A stretch of DNA of 64,000 nt from Ophiocordyceps camponoti-saundersi (nom. inval.) (GCA_003339415.1 PDHQ01000045.1:145462-209461); one strand, 5' to 3'; shown: positions 22,267 to 36,000, numbered from the stretch's first letter. Translations and numbers: made by a program. Notes: a model not told the origin generated them from the letters alone.

Positions 22267-23995
22267 TCAACGCCCATGAAGCGGCCAGCCCATCGTTCGT
22301 ATCAAACCCCCAATGGCACAGCCGGCGACAAAGCTGACGATGAGCCGCACAATACCATCGTCGATACCAAGCCGCCTCGCATCGTTCTCGCTCTTCTTGT
22401 CGCTACTCTCATCGTCATCGGTAGGGGCCACGTCGGCCGTCGTCGTCGTCGACGTAGGCTTCTGGGACTCAGGACCGACGCCAAAAGGCGCTAGGTGTTC
22501 AGCCTAGAGCGCCTCTGCGCGGGGGACGGGCATATTTATGATCAGCGCGATCATGGCTGCTGACCTTAGTATCGCGATGGAGCCAGGAACGGTCGCGGAC
22601 GCGGCGGATGTCTTTGCCGCTCAGGGGCGGATCGCTATCGGCCACGAGGAGCCCCTGTATCGTCTCGAGGGCGCACATCTGAGAGCCGAGGCCTGCCCTG
22701 TCGTCAAAGGAGCCTTTCCACCAGCGCATGCCGCACTGTCGTCCGTCGTCGCCGCCAGTGCAGGTGGCGGCGGCGGCGCGGGCCGAGGGCTCCAATATCT
22801 TCGCCACGCGATCGCGAAGCGCCGGCTGCATCACCGTCGACTGCCACATGAAGCGCGACAGGTATCCCTTAAAGGTGACCATGTCGTAGTTGCACTTGTC
22901 TACCGTTTCGCACGCGGCCTCGTACATGATGCCTCGACCGGGCTCATCCGGCTGGAAGAACCACTCCGTTCCGTCGAGGAGGCGAGAGGCGCGATCGGCC
23001 CAGACCGGATCACGCGTGTGATTGGCCAAGACGGATGCGCCGTAGAGGAAGATGCCGCTGGTGTAGGTAAAGGACAGATGGTTGACCTCGGAACAGCCGG
23101 TCCTAATGTCCACACCATCGTAGACGTGATAGTTGTCGTGATCGATCAGACCTCGCTTCGCGGTCCAGTCCCACGCTTGCTGGGCCCAATGAAGGTACGT
23201 GTCGTTTCCCGTGGCGCGGGCAAGACGAGCCGCCAGCTGGAACAGGCCGCCGTTGCTGACCGAGTTCTTGTACGTCATGCCGTTCGGGTTGGAGGCGTAA
23301 ATCTGCCAAAGCATGCCACCGCCGCAGTCGGCCGTGTTCCAACGGCTGATGAGCGAGTTGAAGACGTTGACGGCCATGTCGAGCCACGAAGGCAGCTTGT
23401 CATCGGGTTGAGGAAAGTTGCGCTCGGCCGCGGCCATGACGGCCGAGCCCCAGAAGAAGAGGTCGTCGTTGCCCTCCTCGGAAGCGTGCTCGGCCGGCAT
23501 GTAGTCGAGTCCTTTCCCGAGGTTGGTCGGCGCCGTCAGAGCCTGCAGCACCACGTCATTGTAGCTTGCGTCGCCCGTCATGTGGTAGTAGTCGAGCATA
23601 GCGCCCCAGAGAGCGCCGGCCACCCACCAGTAGTACGGCTTAGGTACGTTTCCCACGTCCTTGAAGGTGGAAAAAAAGTGGTCAGTCATATGGTTGCTTT
23701 CAGGTTGTATCCGTAGACGTGACCATCTTGGGCTCTTTTCAAGGAGGAGAACAACTCACCACAGACTTGGCTTCGCTGGCGTTGCCTGTATAGTAGGCCA
23801 TGGTGTCGTGGGCAAGCGTCGAGGCCACAAGCCGGATCGAGGCTGATAGCAAGACCTAAATCAGCACACCGTTCTCTTCCCGTTCGTGGATTTCACCAGA
23901 AAAGAAGACTTACTGTGGTTTTTCGTATCCAGGTCTTTAGGTGAAAAGAAGCCCGTCAACGCCGCGGCGGCGTGAACGCTCTTGAAGAACTTCAT
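22267..23995 (-). CDS. GH76 family alpha-1,6-mannanase-like protein (Dcw1/Dfg5 type)
   Basis: Cell-wall enzyme family thought to act on the mannan of GPI anchors and cross-link glycoproteins into the wall. Exons: 23995..23914, 23842..23760, then a long exon from 23659 to about 22530. Introns 1 (71 nt, GTAAGT..CAG) and 2 (100 nt, GTGAGT..AAG) keep frame and produce SIRLVASTLAHDTMAYYTGN and NVPKPYYWWVAGALWGAMLDY, both family hallmarks. The paired acidic motif is not the textbook DD in what I can read, so catalytic residues were not assigned. If the long exon is not spliced, it ends at 22499 after about 442 aa. A 74-codon open frame from 22488 to 22267, Thr-rich and then hydrophobic (IVRLIVSFVAGCAIGGLI), looks like a GPI or membrane tail joined by a last intron (acceptor CACCTAG at 22491); the donor is uncertain. 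The N-terminus is only weakly signal-peptide-like. Confidence 0.8.
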
Positions 23996-25400
23996 CTTCA
24001 CCCACCCCAAGCAACCAACCAGTCGAAAAAAGTCGAGCAACAGACAACGACAACACCAAGTCGTTATATCCTATTTCCTCCCTAAGAAAAACAAAGCAAT
24101 GAAACACGATGAAAAAGGCTACTCTTCGTAAACCAAGTATCCAAGTGAAAAGGGAAAAAAAGCAACGATAGCAAGATGTTTGTCGCAGGTGATTTGACCA
24201 GCTTCAAGCTGAATAGGCGGTAGAATGTCTCACGATGCGTGAGGCATCACCATCAAGGTAAAAAGAATAACGAAGTGTGTGAATCTGATGAATGAAGAAC
24301 AGCTAGCAGCTAGGCTGCCTAACTAGGTAGGGCAAATGATAGAAGGGGGTATAGACTGGGTTACGTGAGTGCCAGTCAGGTGATAACCCTCGATAGGTTG
24401 GCGCGACCTGCGTGGCCTCCCCGGGGGTAAAAAAAAAGAGTAAAGGGGGGAATGGGTAAGAAAGCCTGTGAGAAGGAGAGTTGTGGGTATAAAAGAGAGG
24501 CGGAGAGGGGGAGGCGGAGAGGGGGAGAGAGAGAGGAAGAGAGAGAGAGATATAGAGATGGTGGGAGGGAGGGAGTAACGACAATCAATGTCGGACGAAG
24601 AACAAACAGACAATAGTGAGAAAGGAAGAACAATGAGCAAGCAAAAAAGGCCACAATGAGCTAAGAAGGCTATAATGGGATGAATGAAAAGGGGAGAGAG
24701 GGGGGGGGGGTGACAGAGAGGTTTTATCCAAACTCGGAGAGTAAGGATTCCTTGAATCAAAGCAGGCGAATGCAAGTCATTTAGGAGGAAGAAACGCCAA
24801 CAACACCGCCTATGTAACGTACGAAAGCAGCAGGCGATTGGGCCTCCTATCTTGTTAGCAAGGACCACGAGACAGGGATGACAGCGAACCAGTCAGAGGG
24901 CAAAGATCGACGTTCTTCTTCTTTTTTGTTTTTGGCCCCCCCCCCTCCCTTTCCTGACTCCCCCTTTTATTTGCCCGTGGTCATTGCTTCTTGTAGGTAG
25001 GTTATAGGAGAGCTTCCTATCTTGGATCAACGACGTGGCGGTTTCGCAGTAGCGTGAGCAAGGGTTTTTTTTTTCTTTCCCTTTCTTTCTTGGTGGCAAT
25101 GAACATTTCACCCGCTAGAATCACGAGTTACCTACCCTTAAAAATACTACGGAGAAATGCCCGGCTGGCGAGACCCCCCGGATTTCTAGATGCTATCTTT
25201 GGGACAATGCAACAGTGCGGCCTTGTGGGCTCGCTTGCGGGGGCGGCTAATGTGCCTCCGGGACGGTACCTGACAGATAATCGCCGGACCGTTTCCCACT
25301 CTATTCGAACCGCGCGTCAATGCCTACCTACCTACCTGGCTTCCATCCTTTCGCGTATGTATGTATGTATATACATTCACAGTAGGGATGTTCATTGCAG

Positions 25401-25477
<77 letters not shown>

Positions 25478-25563
25478 GTAAGCATGGGAAACGGCCCGTT
25501 GTCCCTGACAGCTGACGGTCCTTGATCTCCATCGTCTTATGTATATCCGTTTCTGGATAGATA
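23996..25563. other. Intergenic upstream of GH76 gene up to copia 2
   Basis: No supported gene. Holds purine-rich GA/GGGA tracts at 24420-24560 and 24680-24715, a T-run near 25063, CTACCTACCTACC at about 25322 and an (ATGT)n run at 25358-25370. Confidence 0.5.
25401..25474 (+). repeat. (CA)n(GA)n dinucleotide microsatellite
   Basis: A short CA run (25401-25415) followed by an uninterrupted GA run of about 60 bp. It lies roughly 100 bp left of the copia 2 insertion. Confidence 0.95.
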
Positions 25564-25568
25564 CTTCT

Positions 25569-25710
25569 TGTTGAGGGGGTCCACGTGACCAGCCCCGCCC
25601 GACCTCGCACACGACCTAGCCTAGCTATCCTAGCCTAGACCTAGCACATATATAATACACATATATCAGTGCACCTACCCGATAGCCTATGCCCACCTTA
25701 TATCACTATA
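25569..25710 (+). repeat. Copia 2 left LTR, 142 bp
   Basis: Begins TGTTGAGGGGGTCCACGTG and ends CACTATA. The outer half is unmutated; transitions accumulate toward the inner edge. Contains a CACGTG palindrome and five CCTAG-type repeats. Confidence 0.92.
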
Positions 25711-28700
25711 GGTTATAAGCGCCTTCTAATACGCTTCCGCTACGCTAAAGTTCACGATACCTTTATTTTCCTACTTTTAGGCTTCTTTAATTAATTCGGA
25801 ACGCTATAGTATAACGGAAAATTCTACACGTAGAATAAAAACGAAGAAAATTATTTTATACTAATTTTAGTAGCGAAAAATTTAACTAGCCTTCTTAATC
25901 TAAAGGTATAATACTAAATAATAAGAAAAAGCGTAAAATACGATAAATAAGAATAGATAACTATATCTTCGTCTTTTAATAGCACGAAGCTTAAGGGCGC
26001 CGTAAGCTATATTAAGTAGTATAGATCTTTTATAATAGTAGCCCGAATTAATAAGGTAAAACTATTTATCTTCGATAATAAGGTTCTAACCCGACTTATC
26101 GATAAAGATAAAGCTATTAAATATAACGATAAAATAGAAATTACCGTAGGAATCGTCTTATAGTCCCTTTCCGGTAAAGCTATTAGTAGTATTACTTAGC
26201 TTAGCTAGGATAAAAATACTATAATATACGATATCTATCTTTTAGCTAAGAAATAGGCTAAAATATTAACGAAGATATAACCTCGATATATTCTTTAATA
26301 TTAGTATTAGCTTAAGCTAAAAGATAATATAATTAAAAGTTAGAGAGCTTTTAAGAAGGACCTTTAAGGCTTTTAGAACTAAATTATTACGGATAAAGAT
26401 ATAGGGGCTAATTTTAAAGAGATACTATATATCTACGCTTAGAAAGCTATTAATATTATCTAAACCCTATACCCCGTTATCGCTAAGAAATAAGATTACG
26501 ATATAGATAGCCTTTTTAGGTTATCTTTTAATAATATTAATATATATATTTTATCGCGAATTGCTAACTTTAAAATAACCCGTAACTTATTAAGCGGAAA
26601 GGCTCTTTCCGTAACTTAAAGCTAACTTTAGAAGAAGAAGCCGAAAAATAAAGGTAACGGTAATAATAATAATAAGCCGAAGCTATCGTTATTAAACTCG
26701 GAGATACGTATCGTACCTTATATACCGAAACGTATAAATATAATAAACGAGATTATAACCCTCTCTTACTATAGCTATAACGTCTATCTAAGAGGTTATA
26801 TTTACTTAAAGGAGTAATATTAAGTTCTCTACCTTAAGCTCCGGCCGCTACTTATTCCTAGGTAATGTAAGAATAGTAACGTAAGTTCCGTAAGTAATAG
26901 CGCGGATATAATATCGGTAGGGAAGAGCACCGTAACTTATATTATTAATACTACCCTTAAAGGTCGCGATAGCCTTATTTTATAGAACGCTATAGTTATC
27001 GATATTAGCTATACCTTATACCTCTTTAATAATAAGGGATAGTTTAATTAATACGAAGAATTTAATAGCCCTTATTATCTTACGGTATCGAATAGTAAGC
27101 CCTTATTTTACTATAGCTAAGGCACTATTACGATTAACGCTTCTAATAGCTATTCGATTATATTTAAAGAGGTATTCTATAATATAAATATCTTAGTTAA
27201 TCTCGTCTCCGCTAATTAGCTTAATCGTAAGGAAATCCGCATTAATAGCGAAAGTATACGCTTTTAATAACGAGGACGCACCGTCTGCTACCTCTCTTAG
27301 ATAGGAGGTATAGCTAATATTACGGGCGCTAAGGCTTAGAAGCCTCTTATAATAGCTGCCCTACCTAAGATAGAACGGGAAGTTAACTTCGCTATAATAT
27401 ATCGCCGCCTCGGGCACGCGGGCAAAGATAGGATTCTTAAGGCTTACTATAAGTCTAGCCTTACGATTAATAAAAAGAGTATCTTCGAGTTATTCTACTA
27501 CCGCGCGTGCTAACTTAGAAAAGTAAATATTATAATTAGTTAAGATCCCGCTATTTTGCTTATAAGTTTCCTATAATATATCTTCTAGGATTTTATCTAA
27601 TATTCTCTAATAGCTTATAAAGGTTATCGGTATACGCTTTACGGAATCGATACCTATATTAACTATTACTAGGTTCTTTTTATAAAGACCCGTAATAAAG
27701 CTTTTAAACGGCTTAAAGCGTGGAAACGTAGCGTTAACGCTACTACTAGCGGCTACCGTATTTAAGTAATAGGCTTCGATAATACCCTTAAATTTACGTA
27801 ATAAAAGATTAAAGCTTAGGCCGCTAACGAGGGCTTTATCTTACGATTCTATACCCCTTATACTCCTACCTAAAACGGCAGAGCTAAGCGTGCCGGCCGC
27901 ACCCTTATAGAGGCTACGAGAGCTATTTATATCGAGATAAAGCTGCCCGAGAAGCTATAGCTATTCTTTATCGACTCTAGCGCCTATATATAGGATATAC
28001 TACTATCGTCGACTAACCCGAAGAATTAGAGCCTTATCGAGATAGTAATAGCCGCGATCCGCGTTCCGTATAAATATTCGATTAAATATATACGATCGTA
28101 GGGTTATAAGGCATACGTCGTTATCCCTCCTTAACATAGGATTTAGAGCGCTAAAATAGCCCCTCGAGCTAAGAAAGGCCGCCTTATCGGCATAGAAGGC
28201 CTTTACGGGCATATCTATAAGATATATTTACCCGAAGAAGATAAGATTATTAGGGCTAGAGACGTTAGGTTCTATAACCTAGCTAATTTAAAGCTCGATT
28301 AAATAGTTAAATACGTCGTAAAGCCTAAGATTAAAGAAGATTAGGAAGATTAACTTAATAAAGACGAATTCTTCCGATTCGGACCTAACGATATTAATAA
28401 TAATAATAATAATAACGATAATAATTATAATCGTCCTAGCGATCGAGGCTTATAAGAGCCTATTAGTAACCCTAAAGCGGGAAACGCACCTAATTTAGGT
28501 AATAAAACCGCAGGCCCTTCTTAATCTAAAAAGCCGGCTACGCCTCCTAATACGATATAATTCCTTACGCTTAATTAGACGCCCGGCGCCTAATTTAACG
28601 ATTTAGCTAATAAAGAAGCTCCTCCGTAAGCTAAGCCGAGGAATAAGGCTACGATACCCGCTATTAATTATAAGACCTATTTTATAACGGCCGCTATAGC

Positions 28701-31316
28701 TAAATTTACTGCTAACGCTATTTTTAGAGATATCGACGAAGAAGAGGTAGAGATTCCCGACTTCGTCCTACCGATTAACGCCGTATTTAACGTTCTAATA
28801 CTATTAACGCCTAAGGGCTAGTAGGATATCCGTAAGTAATCCGATTATCTCTCCTATTAGCGCCTAGCGATAAATACCGAAATTAAAGCTTTATATAGTT
28901 AATATACCTAAGATCTTATTAATCGACCTATCGGTAAGTAAGTTTTACCCGGTAAATAAGTATTTACGATAAAAACGCTTAAGAATAAAACTATAATTAC
29001 TAAAGCACGCTAATATATAAAAGGGGATAAAGAAGAGGCCTTATACTTTATCGAGGACCTTTATACCGCTATCGCGCACCTCTTTTCTATTCGAGTATTT
29101 TTATCGATTATAGCCTCCTAAGATTTCGAATAGTAATAATTTAATATCGTTAACGCGTTCGTAAACGCCCCTTATTAGGAGGAATTTTTCGTTAATTAGC
29201 TATATCTATTCGAAGATAGTACGAATCGAGTATATAAGCTTAATCGAGCCTTATATAGCTTTAAGTTATCTCCCGCGATATAGTTTACTTACGCTAGCGA
29301 GGCCCTTAAACGCTATAAATAGTAATAACTTAAATCCGAGTTCTATATCTATATATACCTTAAGGGATTTATTATACTCCTTTACGTTAACGATATTATA
29401 ATTATAGCGCTTATAGCCGCTCTTATAGATAAGGGAAAAGGTATTTTAAAGGAATTATAGGATCTACGCGACTTAAGCAAACTTACTACCTTCTTAGGCT
29501 TATAATTCCGTAGGAACCGTACTACGTATATAATCTACGTGCACTAAGAGAAATATACTATTAAAATACTTAAATTATTTAACGAAGGCGTTACGAACGC
29601 CGTATAAATGCCCTAGCCGCCTAAGGTTAAAATACCCGCTAATTAGAAGATATAGCCGCTCGCGATACTTTAAAAAAAATAGCTAAAAAGGATAGGTAGT
29701 ATAAATTATCTCTTTAATAGTATAAGGCCTAACTTAGCCTTTACGAATAGTAAATTATACGAAGGTAACCTTAATCTAACCGCCTCGCACCTTCTTATAT
29801 AGAAGAATTTAATACGATACCTTTACGGTACGAAGAGCCTAGGCCTTACGCTTAGAGGTGCTTATAGCCCTTAAGATTTAAAACCTCGTATCTTTATAAA
29901 TACCTCTTTTATAGATAATTTATATATAAAATACTTAATAGCCGGATATATCGTTTTCGTTAGTATAGGCCCCGTATACTAGAAATCGAAATAGTAAACG
30001 CTTATAACGCTATCGTTAATAGAGGCCGAATTTATTAATTTAACGCCTATAGGTATAAGCTTAATCTAGATAAATAAGATTCTTAAAAACTTAAAGCTAC
30101 CGTAGTAATAGACGCTTATAATTATATTTACTAATAGCCTTAACGCTAAAGCTATCGCCCTTAATAAATTTAAAGTAGCCCGAATAAGGTATATTAATAT
30201 ACGATATAAATAGGTTATTAATCGCGTGGAAAAGCGATTCTTTATAATCTAGTATATCGGCATAGCCGATATAGCCGCAGATAGCCTTATAAAGCCTTTA
30301 TAGCGCCTCTAACACGCTAAATTTATCTATATATTATATCTTTCCGACCCGAAGATTACGATCTTACCCTTTAAAGCTAAAAATAATATAAAGGGCAGCC
30401 CTCGTGCGCTATTAAATAAGCTTAGGGCGTCCGATAACAAAGCCCGTAATACCCTTATACTACTTAATAACGAAGGCACCGATACTAAACAAACCGATCG
30501 ATCGAATTAATAACCTAATAAATAATATAGTATAAGATTTCTATTACCGGGGGATCCTATACCTAAAAAGGGGATCTTAAGGAAGAAAAGTAATTAGCGT
30601 TACGCTACGGCTATTAATTAAGACGGGATAGATCGTTCTAGAGAGGTAGGTATTAATTAAGAGAGGACGGATAAGGTATATTACGATAATTAACCTTACC
30701 GTTAGCCCGGATTCGTACTACCGCCGATCCCGCGATATATACCTTTTAACACGCCTCTAAGCGATTATTCCGGCCTTAAAAATATTAATAGCAGGCACCT
30801 TTAAGCCCCTTACTATTAGATATATTAACTTATATAACTTTAGCGGTATTTCCCTACTAAGCGATACGAATAACGATACCTCTCTCTATATATATATATA
30901 CCCGTAAGGCTTATAGCCTATCTTTAACCCCTAGCCTAAAAAGGAATTTTCCTTTAAATTAGGCCTCTTAATACCTTTTATATAAGCGTTTTAACCCCTC
31001 TTAACGGCTTAATTTAACCTTCTTAATAGCTTAGATTAACCTATTTAAGGCCCCTTAAGAGTAGCTTAGAGAGGCCTATTCCTACTATTTTCTACTATTT
31101 CCTTTACTAATTAACCGATCCGGAACGGAATAACCCTATCCGGGACCTAATTTAATCTCTTAAATCTTATTTTTTATTACGTTTTTAAGCTATTTAAGCC
31201 CTTTACCGGCCCTTTAAGAAAAGCCTAAAAACGCTATTTTTGCTATTTTATTATTTTCCGCGCTTTGCGGCATAGGATAACTATTTTCCGCTCGTTTAAG
31301 CGGGCCTAAAGGGGGG

Positions 31317-31458
31317 TATTAAGGGGGTCCACGTGACCAGCCCCGCCCGACCTCGCATACGACCTAGCCTAGCCATCCTAGCCTAGACCTAGCACACATA
31401 TAATACACACACATCAGTGCACCCACCCGATGGCCTGTGCCCACCTTATGTCACCATA
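31317..31458 (+). repeat. Copia 2 right LTR, 142 bp
   Basis: Partner of 25569-25710. Only the first few bases (TATTAAGGGGG for TGTTGAGGGGG) and one or two later sites are mutated, so the outer end preserves the ancestral LTR. Followed by CTTCT. Confidence 0.92.
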
Positions 31459-31463
31459 CTTCT

Positions 31464-32282
31464 CAACGAGTGAGCTACATGCTGTTTCTGTACCTGCGTG
31501 CGGCCTCGTCACAGCTCGTATACCGACTGCGTAAGTAGATGAATAAGCAAGCAAACGGGCGGATATCTGAAACGACGTTGCCATCAGCCCCTTACCCCCT
31601 GCATGCTACGTTGAGAGAGACGAAACAAACAAACAAGACAGGCCCAACTTCGTCTTCCCGTGCCGACCCCGTACGTACAGCCTGCAGGGTACATGTGCAC
31701 CTTGGTCACGGGACTCACGTTGCTTACATGAAGCCTACAGACACAGGAGCGGGAAACGGCTTTGGTGCCAGGGCATCTGCAGTGAACTGTGAGGGTGAAA
31801 CGAAGCGATATAGATGCCAAAACTGTTTCCCCGGCGATTTCTATCAGACAGACAATGTATCCCTTTCTGTATAGCGTCTTATCGGGCACTATCCCTACCC
31901 GTGATCTACTAGTAGGTAGGTGCGGCGTCACCACTCTCAAAGGGATGTATGTATCCGTACATATATAAGTGCATGTGTGAGTGGTGCTTGTGGCTGATGG
32001 CAAATAAAAGGGGCTTGGCACGTCATCGATGGGCAAGACAGACAGGGTGCTGACTGTTTGCAGGAGTCCTTCTTCTCATCTCTGTTTCTCTTCTCCGTGA
32101 ACAATACCGTACATGAACATGAACGCACAGAAAGCCCCAAACGCCGACGCTCCCGCTCCCCATCTTTATAAGCACAGACCATTCATCGAAGCTCTTCCCT
32201 CGACCGACTTCACCTTCTCCATTCGTCCGGTCTTCACAGTTCTCCCTCGTCGGAAAAAACCCCCTCCGGACGACGGCACATC
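31464..32282. other. Intergenic right of copia 2
   Basis: Unique sequence with normal CA/TG content. Open frames here lack recognisable features, codon bias or splice support. Contains short ACATACATATA runs near 31945. Confidence 0.45.
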
Positions 32283-33091
32283 TTATATCAGGCGGCCATA
32301 ACTGATCATGGCAGCGGCCGCTAGAATGATCCACCGGTCGTCGACTCCCGCGATAGACGGCGCCGCGTTGCTCGACGCCGCCACTTCGAGGTGATGGCCC
32401 GTTGCCTTGGGCTTATCCGCCAGAGTGAGGACCCCCCACTCGACATCGGTAGACAGCGTCGACGTCCATGAGATTTCCGTCGGGCCCGTGATGAGGCCAT
32501 TGGTGTAGCCCGACTTGTAGCTCGAGTAGCCGGAGCAAGTGGCCACCGTCATCGTCTCGGCCACTTTGCACTCGAGATTCGCAGTGCTAAATCCAGGCGA
32601 CGGGCGCCTCGTCAGCGGTGTCTCGTAGTCGCGCGGCGACGGCCATCTATCAAGTAGGTAGACAAGGAACTCACTAGGTCGAAGTAAGCGTACCGCGGAA
32701 CCGGACCATGGAAGGGCCTTTTGTGACGATGAAGGGAAAGTCGAGCGAAAGGTCGCATGGCGGCGGCGTCTGCGCCGGACAGAAGATGTCATATGCCGTC
32801 TCGTTGGCCTTCTTGTTCTGATACATGCACTTGTCGCGTCAGCAAGCCCACTTCGACGGGCACAACCCCCGAAGGAAAAGGGGGGATACGTGCGATTGAT
32901 AGGATGCTTCCCCGCAACGGAACCCACGCTTCTTCGGGGTAGTAAGGGAGGAAGATGTGGGCTGTCGTCGGCGTGGCCGCAGTGGGCGTGGGCGTCGGTG
33001 GCGCTGCAGTCGCGTGGCCGGCGAGGCCAAGAGCGCGAAAGACGAGCAGCGTCAGGCAGACTTTGGCGCATCCTGGACCGAGACCGGCCAT
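32283..33091 (-). CDS. Small secreted, probably GPI-anchored fungal protein of unknown function
   Basis: Starts at ATG 33091 with a hydrophobic signal-like segment (VCLTLLVFRALGLAGHATAA), a Pro/Thr linker and the conserved-looking IFLPYYPEEAWVPLRGSILS. A middle exon carries AYDIFCPAQTPPPCDLSLDF and ends at 32675 with a GTGAGT donor; the 88-nt intron (32674..32587) joins it to the last exon, giving YTANLECKVAETM and a tail ending in a short hydrophobic stretch (WIILAAAAMISYG) before the stop at 32283, typical of a GPI signal. The layout (signal, IFLP, Cys pair, ANLEC, GPI tail) recalls a large family of fungal surface proteins with no known role. The first junction (about 32900-32840) is unresolved: the GTATCC donor at 32898 does not keep frame with the obvious acceptors. 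Confidence 0.65.
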
Positions 33092-36000
33092 TTTTTTTCC
33101 GGGACCGTCCGTCGTCGGTAACGGGGGGGTGGGATCGGCGTCGTAGAAATTCTTGTCTTTTCTTTTTGTCTCTCACTCTCACTCCCACTCGTTCACTCTC
33201 TCCTTTTCCTTCGTCAACTGAATAGTGGAAGACGAGAAGTTGTATGAAGACAAGACAAGATGAAAGGGTAAATCAGACGGAGAAGTGGTAAAGAATGGAC
33301 GGACAACACGGAGAATGAAGAACCTGATGAGAGAAACAGAGGGCGGAGATTAGGCGAAATAAGAGGAAGCGGTCACCGAGGCCAAGAAAAAAAATAAAAG
33401 AAACAAAAAGGCCTTCTCGGTTCACCAGCTGCGCCGCTGCGTCCTGAAGTCGGGTCGGATGGAGCCTAGTCTGGTGAAAAAGGGCTTGGCAGTGCAACCT
33501 CATCAGCCTCGCCGAGCCCATGTTAGAGAGCAATCGCGTGGGCCCCGGCGCCCCCCCCCTCCCCTCCCTCTGTCTCTCCGTTCCCGTTGGGCGTCGAGGC
33601 GGGCAAGAGAGAGAGAGAGATAGAACGGATGGTGGCGAGGAGGACGAAGTGTCTGCTGAGAGGGGAAAGGGGAAGACAGAGAGAGTGTGTGTGTTGCGTG
33701 TCGAAGACCTGTCTTTGTCCAGATGGGCCTGTGCTACTCCCGCCAAGGTCTTGGCGACAAGCCAGCGGCAGAGGCGGCAGAAGCAAGGGTATGCTGTACA
33801 TGTGTGTGTACATTGCATGTGTATGACGAGCCTGCATTTGTGCATTATGCTGATGCCCTTCTGGAGGGCCTGCGATGAAATGGTGTTGGTTTGATACACA
33901 TGTTCCGCATATATTTTCTCCTGTCCTGTCCTCTATCTGTTCGCCCTCGCGATATCAAGTTGAAGAGAAAACAGGCATGAAGATAATCCGTACATACATA
34001 CATACGCACTCGTACATGCATAATAGTATGTATGTATGTACGCACGGATACTGGTACGTGCTCAAGAAGCCCGATGACGATCTGTGTGCCAGGCGTCACT
34101 TTGCGCTCCGTCTTCCCACCCCCGCCACGCGCCAAGACCGCGAGTGGGCATCGCCAAGGCGCCCCCGTCCCCGCCCCAGCGGACAAGGCAAGGCAAGGGC
34201 GCGCCCCATTTCTATTTTCTACCTTGGACATCCCCCCAAGCCGCCGACGACGAGGCGCATTCATATAGTGTGCATATACATATATGTACGCGGGAAACAG
34301 AGACGGCGACCACACTCCCCGCCTCTGTCTCTGATGCTTGACCTCTCACCGCCGTCTAATGATATATAAGTTGCCCGTCTTCGGCTTCGGTAACTTTTGT
34401 GCAGTCGTCCCGGCTTGCTACCGAGAGCCGCCAGACCAAGCCCTTTGAATTCGTCGTCGCTTTTTTTTCCCGGACGAGGAGCCGGCCCGGCCCGTTTCGG
34501 CCCGGCCCCGCGCCGAGGGTGGGACTTTCGCCGAGTTGGGATCAGGGAACGCTTCTCTGCGATTATTATGAAACTGCCTACCTACATACCTATCTATCCG
34601 TCCTTACACATTTTCTACACATTCATACATACATGAATACACTACCCGGCTTCGTGTCTTCTTTCCTCTGCTATCTCCCTACTCTTTTCCTCTTTTCTCC
34701 TTCGCCTCTCGCTTAACTCGGGGCCTGAGAGGGGGAGGAAACAATGACGATCATCCACCTACACAGCCCCTTTTCACTAAAGCCATAGCGGCACGCGATG
34801 CAACCATTTCTCGCGTCCGCGCCGAATGAACGAAGGGACTAGAATGCTCACATGTCTGTTTTACTTGCCGCTTTCTCATTGGCGGTGGAATTTTTCGCGC
34901 TTCACAGAACATCCTCTTACAACAGACGACAACGACTGACTATCTGCATGCATAGTTCGTGTTCGCCCCTATCAATGAAGGAGACCGTCTCTCGTCATCG
35001 CTTTGAGATATGTAGATATCGCGCGAATGGTCACGCAGTGGGAAATCCTGCTCGCTCTCACGGTGGTGCGAATAGGAAATATGCTGCACGTAGATAGTAT
35101 ATCCGCACTCCGTAGGTGCATATGTGCATGTCCGTACGGAGGCTGCCTCCGTATATTCAATCGGGAGCGTTACGTCTGATGACGGAGGCCCCACTCTGGG
35201 ACTGCCTCGCCGGTAAGCACGGCCCCACTCGCCTCGGATCCGGCCGTGGGCCCGCTCTCTGGGTGGTAAGCATCTCCGCATCCTCGGAATAAGGCTTGCG
35301 ATACAAGAGACAAAGAACGGCAAGCATAGAAACACAGTACAAGATCGAAAGTGGTATACAAGCTGTCAGTGATGACTCGGGTTCCTATCTGTACATCTCA
35401 TGACGGGTTAGATGCCCTACTATGAGAAGCGCCTTTTTTCGAGATCGGTATCGGTTTATTATGGACGTTGCTTATACGAGCCTAATATGAACGTGTATGT
35501 ATGTATGTATACTTCGGTGGGAATTCTCGCGTGAATTTACTTGGTCAAGATCACCGGAGAGGTTGTGCTTTGATCGGTGGCTTTACGGACGAATTCATCG
35601 TCAAGCTCTGCCGCTCTCTCGGATGATAATCTGTCGAACAATAAGGTGCCTTGGTAACATTTTCGGAAAACGTCGGTCAGTTGATCCGATCAGCAATGCA
35701 AAGATGATTGGGCAGGCATTTAACTTTGCGTTGCTAAGAAAATACCCAGCCGTCCACCAATAGCTAAGAAGACGTCGTTGCCTACTAGGAAGGCAGGTTA
35801 TTCGGAACAGATGTGTACAGTATGCACATGAACTCGCACGTACTAGAATGATGTCTCGTCATCGAGGCTAGTTATGCGGATTATTGTCTATGTATCGATG
35901 CATCCAGTTCATTACTCTAAAGAGGACCAACAACCTCACTAGACAGTTGCCAGGACAGGCAAGCTAAGAAGCAACAGTTGTCAGTGCCTATCAAATATCA

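Larger units (their letters stand above)
25569..31458 (+). mobile_element. Ty1/copia LTR retrotransposon 2 (5890 bp), RIP-degraded
   Basis: Two 142-bp LTRs (25569-25710 and 31317-31458) flanked by perfect 5-bp duplications CTTCT (25564-25568 and 31459-31463). The internal region starts GGTTATAAGCGCC; a polypurine tract (AAAGGGGGG) abuts the right LTR. Plus-strand pol remnants: the pre-integrase motif YRRLGHAGKDRILKA near 27399-27443, a post-integrase stretch KIAPRAKKGRLIGIEGLYGH near 28153-28212, and the reverse-transcriptase box YVND (from YVDD) at 29383-29394. The stretch resembles the same part of copia 1 (EKIAPRA.KG.L..I.GLY), so the two belong to one copia lineage. Stops and loss of CA/TG show RIP. 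Confidence 0.93.

Noticed and set aside
22538..23716. 392-aa plus-strand ORF
   Set aside because: Antisense to the conserved GH76 exon; its length follows from GC-rich codon bias.
25401..25474. CRISPR-like or satellite array
   Set aside because: A simple CA/GA dinucleotide run in a eukaryotic genome, with no spacers.
28003..28212. 69-aa minus-strand ORF inside copia 2
   Set aside because: Antisense to a recognisable copia pol remnant; chance ORF.
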